48,395 bases of DNA from Phycisphaerales bacterium UBA3190 (GTDB lineage: Bacteria; Planctomycetota; Phycisphaerae; Phycisphaerales; UBA1924): positions 277,749-326,143 of the forward strand of contig DEXG01000015.1 in the NCBI GenBank assembly GCA_002364005.1. The letters run 5' to 3'. Positions 43,945-48,395 of this stretch are shown here, piece by piece. The position numbers and the translations under genes were made by a program. Below the pieces are notes generated by a model that was not told the origin of the DNA, did no database searches, and was given only the letters and a program-made list of their open reading frames with translations. Position 1 is the first letter of the stretch. Every line of letters begins with the position of its first letter.

Positions 43945-44862
43945 TCAGTTGTTCAACTCGTAGCTCATGCTCAGATCCAGCGTCATGACGATGTCACCGA
44001 TCTGCTCGCCCGGCGAGCCGGCAAAGCGGAACTTCATCGTGCTCGAGTACTCGGTCACCGTCCCGTAGTGCGTGTTGAAGATGTAGTAGCCCTTGATCGT
44101 CTGATCGGTCGCCTTCATGAAGGCCGGGAACCCCTCGGGCATGGTCATGTCGAGCTGGCCCTCAAACCTGACATGGACATAATGCCCGTCCTTCCAATCC
44201 AGCACCGACAAGACTTCCATATTCTGGGTCGCGGTCATCTTCATCTCGCCATCATCGACCTTGAAGGCCTTGACCCAAGTATCGCCCTTTCCAACGGGCG
44301 ATTCCGGGAGGACATCGATGAACGGCTCGACCTCACGGATCAGCGCCATCTCTGAGAAGCTCTCTTCGATCTCTGCGCGAAGCTCGGCGGAGTCGATGCC
44401 TCCGATCTTCTCCTGGAGCGTATCCAGGTTCTCCACGCCCACCACATCGCCCCCGGGTGCGAGGACATACTGCGTATCCCAGGGCTGTGTCACAACCAGG
44501 GACTCCACACGCTGGTCGGTGCGCTTGGCCGCGTCATCCTCGCTGAGCGAATCGAACGAAAATGTGCCATTGGGCGCTGTCTGTGTCATGGTGAACGATG
44601 AAACATGCTGGTTGATCACCAGCGAGCCATCCTCCTTGGTCGCGACCCGCTCGCGGGTGATCTGCGAGACGGTCTCCTCGTTCATAGAGATGACCTGCCC
44701 CGGCATGATCTGGGTCATCGCGTTCCCGCTGGTGAGTGTGTACGACAGGGGCTCACCGGTCTTGAAGGTGTAGGCGAGCTCAACCTTCTCCGGCTCTATT
44801 GTGGTCGTAACTGAGGTCAGCAGTGTGAGGCACAGGGTGCCTGCGGCAAGTGCAATCGACAT
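43945..44862 (-). CDS. Exported DUF6263-like protein 1
   Basis: A 305-residue exported protein with a signal peptide (MSIALAAGTLCLTLLTSVTTT). The remainder is a beta-rich body with the motifs ELAYTFKTGEPLSYTL, LAPGGDVVGVENLD, LPESPVGKGDTWVKAF and GDIVMTLDLSMSYEL; these resemble the DUF6263 family. It is a distant paralogue of the gene at 46235. The ATG at 44862 is used with GGAG upstream, and gives the signal peptide at the start; an earlier ATG would add 20 residues before it. Function unknown; single-gene unit ended by the hairpin at 43891. Confidence 0.72.
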   Translation of the reverse strand: MSIALAAGTLCLTLLTSVTTTIEPEKVELAYTFKTGEPLSYTLTSGNAMTQIMPGQVISMNEETVSQITRERVATKEDGSLVINQHVSSFTMTQTAPNGTFSFDSLSEDDAAKRTDQRVESLVVTQPWDTQYVLAPGGDVVGVENLDTLQEKIGGIDSAELRAEIEESFSEMALIREVEPFIDVLPESPVGKGDTWVKAFKVDDGEMKMTATQNMEVLSVLDWKDGHYVHVRFEGQLDMTMPEGFPAFMKATDQTIKGYYIFNTHYGTVTEYSSTMKFRFAGSPGEQIGDIVMTLDLSMSYELNN

Positions 44863-45113
44863 ATCGAACTCCGAAAAATTGGAAACGGACCGGATTCCCG
44901 GCGATGAACCCCAGGATGACAAGGCTGGACTTTAGCAAACCTTTGCCACAAAGAATCTCGAAACAAGCGACAATCATGTTGCGGCACGCAGCCAACAGAA
45001 ACTCGCTGCGTCGTTCAAAGCAGCCCTGAGCATCAAGTAGCCCCTCCTCTCCGAGGTCACACAAGCCGTGCCTAACGCAGCGACTGATACAGAGATAGGA
45101 TCAGGGACTGTCT

Positions 45114-46211
45114 ATGGCACATAAAGATGCACAATCGACCAAACCAGTTCAGACAGGGCGCTTCGTTCGTCCACGCGTCACCCTCGTGCCGAATCTACGA
45201 GGTGCCCGTGTGATTGAGGGTGAAAACGGGGGTGAGCAACTCCTCGGCGAGATCATTCCCTGGTACCGGATCGTCTTTCAATCACATCAGGGCGGCACGA
45301 GCGTTTGGCTTCGTGATGGCGACGGGCGATTGCTCAAGATTCACAATAAATCCGTCTGGGTCAGTATCAAGAACCGCGCAAACGCGGCCCAGCGTGCCCA
45401 GCAGCGCCACATGCTTGGCTGGGTGGGGTCATCAGACGAGCCAATCATATTTATCCCAAAGGAAGCATCGTTCTGGGGCATCACCATCCTTACTGCGATG
45501 ATGGTGCCGTCATTTGGGTACCTGTATGTTCAGGTCTTCTCTCAGTTCCAGCACTTCCCACCTCAGAACAGCGCGGACTGGTTCGCGGCCTTCCTACTCA
45601 CGATCCTGACACTAGCCGCACTGATCATGAGCCGGTTCATGTTCGTCTACCGCCACCGTAAGCAGCGCTTCGAATCGATCGACCTGCTCCCCTCCGGGTT
45701 CGTCGGCACGCTGCTCACCGGCGAGATCATAACGGTTGACTTTGACGAACGATCCAAGCCACGACTCCGCAGGGGCGATCCGCTCCGGCTCGAGTTCACC
45801 GCGGGCGATGGGCAACGCATGAGCTTCGCGGTCCCAATGCCGGTGAGCACCTACCTGAGAACGGCGCTCAACCCGCCGACGATGTCGCAGGCGGAGAGCC
45901 GGCGTCTGGCAACGAAAAAATACTTCTGGACGGGCTTGAGGGTGATCGTTGCCGGGATCCTCGTATCGGTTGGGTTCTATTTTCTTGCCGGCTGGCTCGG
46001 GCAGACCGGATTCATACTTCCACAGGATGCGGCGCGGATGCAGCGGGTGGCACCAGCCGTGGCCGGCTTACCAGTATTTCTTGGCCTGCTGATGATGTTC
46101 ACCGCGTGGAAGCATACCAACCATGGGCTCCGAACCCGCTCACGCATCACCCGCTGGTTTCAGCAACGAAAGAAAAGCAAAGAGTCAGCCGCCGCTGATT
46201 CCAAGGACTGA
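45114..46211 (+). CDS. Four-helix membrane protein of unknown function
   Basis: A 365-residue protein I do not recognise. Residues 1-115 are soluble with a basic start; membrane helices lie near 119-141, 156-178, 271-295 and 312-333; a soluble loop of about 90 residues, from 181, contains GFVGTLLTGEIITVDF and PLRLEFTAGDG, a beta-rich pattern; the C-terminus is basic and hydrophilic. The order suggests two membrane hairpins with cytoplasmic domains. The ATG at 45114 lacks a Shine-Dalgarno; TAGGAT lies 12 bases upstream. Base usage is a little lower in GC near its ends than in neighbouring genes. Both flanking genes are the exported DUF6263-like paralogues on the other strand. Confidence 0.7.
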   Translation: MAHKDAQSTKPVQTGRFVRPRVTLVPNLRGARVIEGENGGEQLLGEIIPWYRIVFQSHQGGTSVWLRDGDGRLLKIHNKSVWVSIKNRANAAQRAQQRHMLGWVGSSDEPIIFIPKEASFWGITILTAMMVPSFGYLYVQVFSQFQHFPPQNSADWFAAFLLTILTLAALIMSRFMFVYRHRKQRFESIDLLPSGFVGTLLTGEIITVDFDERSKPRLRRGDPLRLEFTAGDGQRMSFAVPMPVSTYLRTALNPPTMSQAESRRLATKKYFWTGLRVIVAGILVSVGFYFLAGWLGQTGFILPQDAARMQRVAPAVAGLPVFLGLLMMFTAWKHTNHGLRTRSRITRWFQQRKKSKESAAADSKD

Positions 46212-46234
46212 CCCTTGCGATCAATCTGACCGGC

Positions 46235-47131
46235 TTACTTGTCCAACCGGGTCATCGTCACCTTCTGCGTCATGTCCATGGTGAGGATCGGGCCGACCAT
46301 GCCCTCCATCGTGGCGTTCATGCCCATGACGGTTGTCATGGTGTAGGACTCCTGCACGCCGTCTTCGATGTTGAACCTGAGCATGCCCTGAACATCGGCG
46401 TCGCTGAGGTTCATCGTCATGCCCTGCTCCTGCACCGCGGGCATGGTGACCGAGCCGGTGATTGAGATCGAGGCGATGCCGTCCTTGACCGAATCGAGCG
46501 TGAGATCGAAGCTGGTGGTCAGGTTGCCGAAGGCGAAGGGGACGACGAACTCGCGGTGCCACTCGTCGCCGACCTCAACCGCTTCAGCGGGAAGCAGCTT
46601 GAAGTTCATCTCGTTCATGGCCTTGATGGCCGCCTCATCGGCGAAGGGGCTGGCCCCGGCCTTGACGGCCGGGTCGGTCATCGCGTCGATCGACGCCTGG
46701 ATCGCATCAACATTGGGCACATCCAGGATCGTTCCGTCGGGGGCGATCAGGAGCTGCACCTGCAGCCCGACCATCCCCGCCATGGACGCGATGGTCGGGT
46801 TGCTGAGCTTGGATTTGTCCGAGGCGAGCGTGGAGTCGTAGCTCATGTTCATGCCAGGGGCATTGATCTCAAGCTTCGCGTGCTCGTTCGTCGTGGCGAT
46901 CAGGATCGAGCCGTCGTCGTTGGCCTCGATGAGTTCGGTCTTCAGCATCGAGGTGATGACCGAGCTGGTGTTGATGTTCTGCCCCTGCACATTCTGGGAC
47001 TGGTCCATGTCCTGCACCATCTCGAAGTAGGTGGGCGCATCGGCATCGAACTTGTATTGCAGGTGGACCGGCTCAGCGGCGATCGCGGGCAGGGTGAGAC
47101 AGGCAAGAGCGGCAGCGGTGTACTTCATCAT
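46235..47131 (-). CDS. Exported DUF6263-like protein 2
   Basis: A 298-residue exported protein with signal peptide MMKYTAAALACLTLPAIAA. The body shows LQYKFDADAPTYFEMVQDM, IAPDGTILDVPNVDAI and PAEAVEVGDEWHREF in the same order as the paralogue at 43945 (YTFKTGEPLSY, APGGDVVGVENLD, PVGKGDTWVKAF). It is rich in Met, notably Gly-Met and Asn-Met repeats in the second half. An AAGGAG ribosome-binding site precedes the first of two tandem ATGs. It diverges from the phosphofructokinase gene. Function unknown. Confidence 0.74.
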   Translation of the reverse strand: MMKYTAAALACLTLPAIAAEPVHLQYKFDADAPTYFEMVQDMDQSQNVQGQNINTSSVITSMLKTELIEANDDGSILIATTNEHAKLEINAPGMNMSYDSTLASDKSKLSNPTIASMAGMVGLQVQLLIAPDGTILDVPNVDAIQASIDAMTDPAVKAGASPFADEAAIKAMNEMNFKLLPAEAVEVGDEWHREFVVPFAFGNLTTSFDLTLDSVKDGIASISITGSVTMPAVQEQGMTMNLSDADVQGMLRFNIEDGVQESYTMTTVMGMNATMEGMVGPILTMDMTQKVTMTRLDK

Positions 47132-47236
47132 GATGTGATCTCCTTGATATTGATCACACCATGTTATGAGATCCGGGCGGGCAGATTATGAAAACTGTCG
47201 CTGAAATCTCGCACGATTCCCCCCCGAATCAGCCGA

Positions 47237-47242
47237 TACCAT
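47237..47242 (+). promoter_or_regulatory. Putative -10 element for pfkA, leaderless start
   Basis: TACCAT ends six bases before the ATG at 47249; there is no Shine-Dalgarno. Confidence 0.42.
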
Positions 47243-47248
47243 TGGCCT

Positions 47249-48370
47249 ATGGCCACAATCAACGATCGCGTCCCCGTATCCAACATCAAACGCATCGGCG
47301 TCCTCACCGGCGGCGGCGATTGCCCCGGGCTCAATGCCGTCATCAGAGCGGTCGTCAAGGATGCCATCAACAACGGCATGGAGGTCTATGGCATCGAGGA
47401 CGGCTTCCTCGGGCTCATCGAGGACCGCATCAAGCGCCTCGACCTCGATGAGGTCTCCAACATCCTCACCATGGGCGGCACGATCCTTGGCTCGAACAAC
47501 AAGTCCAACCCCCAGCGGTACCCGATGGGCACGGACGACCAGGGCAACACGATCTTCAAGGACCTCACCGATGTGTGCGTCACCCACCTGAAGATCCGCA
47601 AGATCGAGGCACTCGTTGTCATCGGCGGCGACGGCACCATGTCCGTCGCCGAGCCCTTCGCCAAGCAGGGCATCAACTGCATCGGTGTGCCCAAGACCAT
47701 CGATAATGATCTCTATGGCACCGACATTACCTTCGGCTTTCAGACCGCGGTCCATGTCGCCACCGAGGCGCTCGATCGGGTCCACTCCACCGCCGCCTCC
47801 CACCACCGCGTGATGGCCGTCGAGTGCATGGGGCGTAACGCCGGCTGGATCACGCTGCACGCGGGGCTCGCGTCCGGCGCGGATGTGATCCTCATCCCCG
47901 AGATCGAGTTTGATCTCGACATCATCTGCGAGCAGTGCATCAAACGCTCGCAGCGGGGCAAGCGATTCACCATCATCGCTGTCTCCGAGGGTGCCAAGCC
48001 CAAGGGCGGCGAACAGATCGTCGACCGCATCGTTGAGGACTCGCCCGAGGCCATCCGGCTCGGCGGCATCGCCAAGTGGCTCACCGACGAGATCGAGAAA
48101 CGCACCGAGATCGAATCACGCTATGTCGTGCTCGGCCACACCCAGCGCGGCGGGACTCCTGTCGCCGGCGACCGCGTGCTGGCCACCCAGTTCGGCCACC
48201 ACGCCATGCAGCTGCTCAAGATGGGCAAAGAAAACCGACTCGTCGTCATGCAGGGCGGTGTGCTGGGCGATGTCGACATCCAGAGTGCGGCCAACAAGCA
48301 GCGCCTGGTTCCCAAGGACCACCCGCTGATCGCCGCGGCCCGCAGCGTGTATACCTGTTTCGGGGATTAA
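47249..48370 (+). CDS. pfkA: 6-Phosphofructokinase, mixed-signature (group III)
   Basis: Phosphorylates fructose 6-phosphate to fructose 1,6-bisphosphate. The 373-residue protein shows GVLTGGGDCPGLNAVIR, VVIGGDGTMSVAE, GVPKTIDNDLYGTD with the catalytic Asp, MGRNAGWI and LGHTQRGGTP. At the two phosphoryl-donor positions it has Gly in GGDGT (equivalent of E. coli Gly104, the ATP-type) and Lys in PKTIDND (equivalent of position 124, common in PPi enzymes). This pair defines the mixed, group III type found for example in actinobacteria. Donor (ATP or PPi) cannot be fixed from sequence alone, though the Gly favours ATP. The complete gene ends 25 bases before the window edge. Confidence 0.95.
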   Translation: MATINDRVPVSNIKRIGVLTGGGDCPGLNAVIRAVVKDAINNGMEVYGIEDGFLGLIEDRIKRLDLDEVSNILTMGGTILGSNNKSNPQRYPMGTDDQGNTIFKDLTDVCVTHLKIRKIEALVVIGGDGTMSVAEPFAKQGINCIGVPKTIDNDLYGTDITFGFQTAVHVATEALDRVHSTAASHHRVMAVECMGRNAGWITLHAGLASGADVILIPEIEFDLDIICEQCIKRSQRGKRFTIIAVSEGAKPKGGEQIVDRIVEDSPEAIRLGGIAKWLTDEIEKRTEIESRYVVLGHTQRGGTPVAGDRVLATQFGHHAMQLLKMGKENRLVVMQGGVLGDVDIQSAANKQRLVPKDHPLIAAARSVYTCFGD

Positions 48371-48395
48371 AACCCTCAACGAGCCGCGACCGTCA

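Overview
The window looks like a chromosomal segment of a Gram-negative, flagellated planctomycete, most likely class Phycisphaerae. This is inference from gene content: high GC, a PEP-CTERM-type secreted protein, a futalosine-pathway menaquinone gene, FlgH and FlgI for L and P rings, a FliW-CsrA-flagellin block and a DUF58/BatA/DUF4175 cluster. No mobile element, CRISPR array, tRNA or rRNA was found.

Layout: (1) 1-3245, housekeeping: inorganic pyrophosphatase (cut by the window edge), glucose-6-phosphate isomerase, and a secreted lipoprotein aspartyl protease with a PDZ domain. (2) 3283-17399, a flagellar island all on the plus strand: flgF-flgG-flgA-flgH, a strong terminator, then flgI, a rod-binding FlgJ-type protein, flgN, flgK, flgL, then fliW-csrA-flagellin 1 and a separately terminated flagellin 2. 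Sigma-54-type promoter sequences precede flgF and flgI. Both flagellin start codons are preceded by a hairpin that presents the same hexaloop ACGGAG over the Shine-Dalgarno sequence, the classical shape of a CsrA target. (3) 17427-25271: a XerD-type recombinase, a PEP-CTERM protein, a sodium:solute symporter, a DcsG-like ATP-grasp enzyme, MqnC with extra insertions, a TIGR00341/DUF389 membrane protein and a zinc-ribbon-like protein that has lost its cysteines. (4) 25281-31494: a minus-strand glycosyltransferase-exbD-tonB operon and a plus-strand set: NAD(P)H-hydrate epimerase, bifunctional nuclease, TruD, HAD hydrolase. (5) 31510-43740: a minus-strand operon of seven tightly spaced genes (DUF58, BatA-like, von Willebrand A protein, DUF4175-like, a low-complexity exported protein, a squalene-cyclase-repeat protein and an exported protein), with no MoxR ATPase beside it. 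(6) 43891-48370: two exported DUF6263-like paralogues around a membrane protein of unknown function, then a phosphofructokinase with mixed ATP/PPi signature residues.

Two kinds of gene start can be told apart. Flagellar genes and several exported-protein genes have ordinary Shine-Dalgarno sequences. About ten other transcription-unit heads (ppa, pgi, protease, xerD, TIGR00341, the degenerate zinc ribbon, glycosyltransferase, nnrE, bifunctional nuclease, pfkA) have no Shine-Dalgarno but carry a -10-like hexamer exactly 5 or 6 bases before the start codon, which predicts leaderless mRNAs. Functions are assigned from motifs and family resemblance read by eye; no database search was run.
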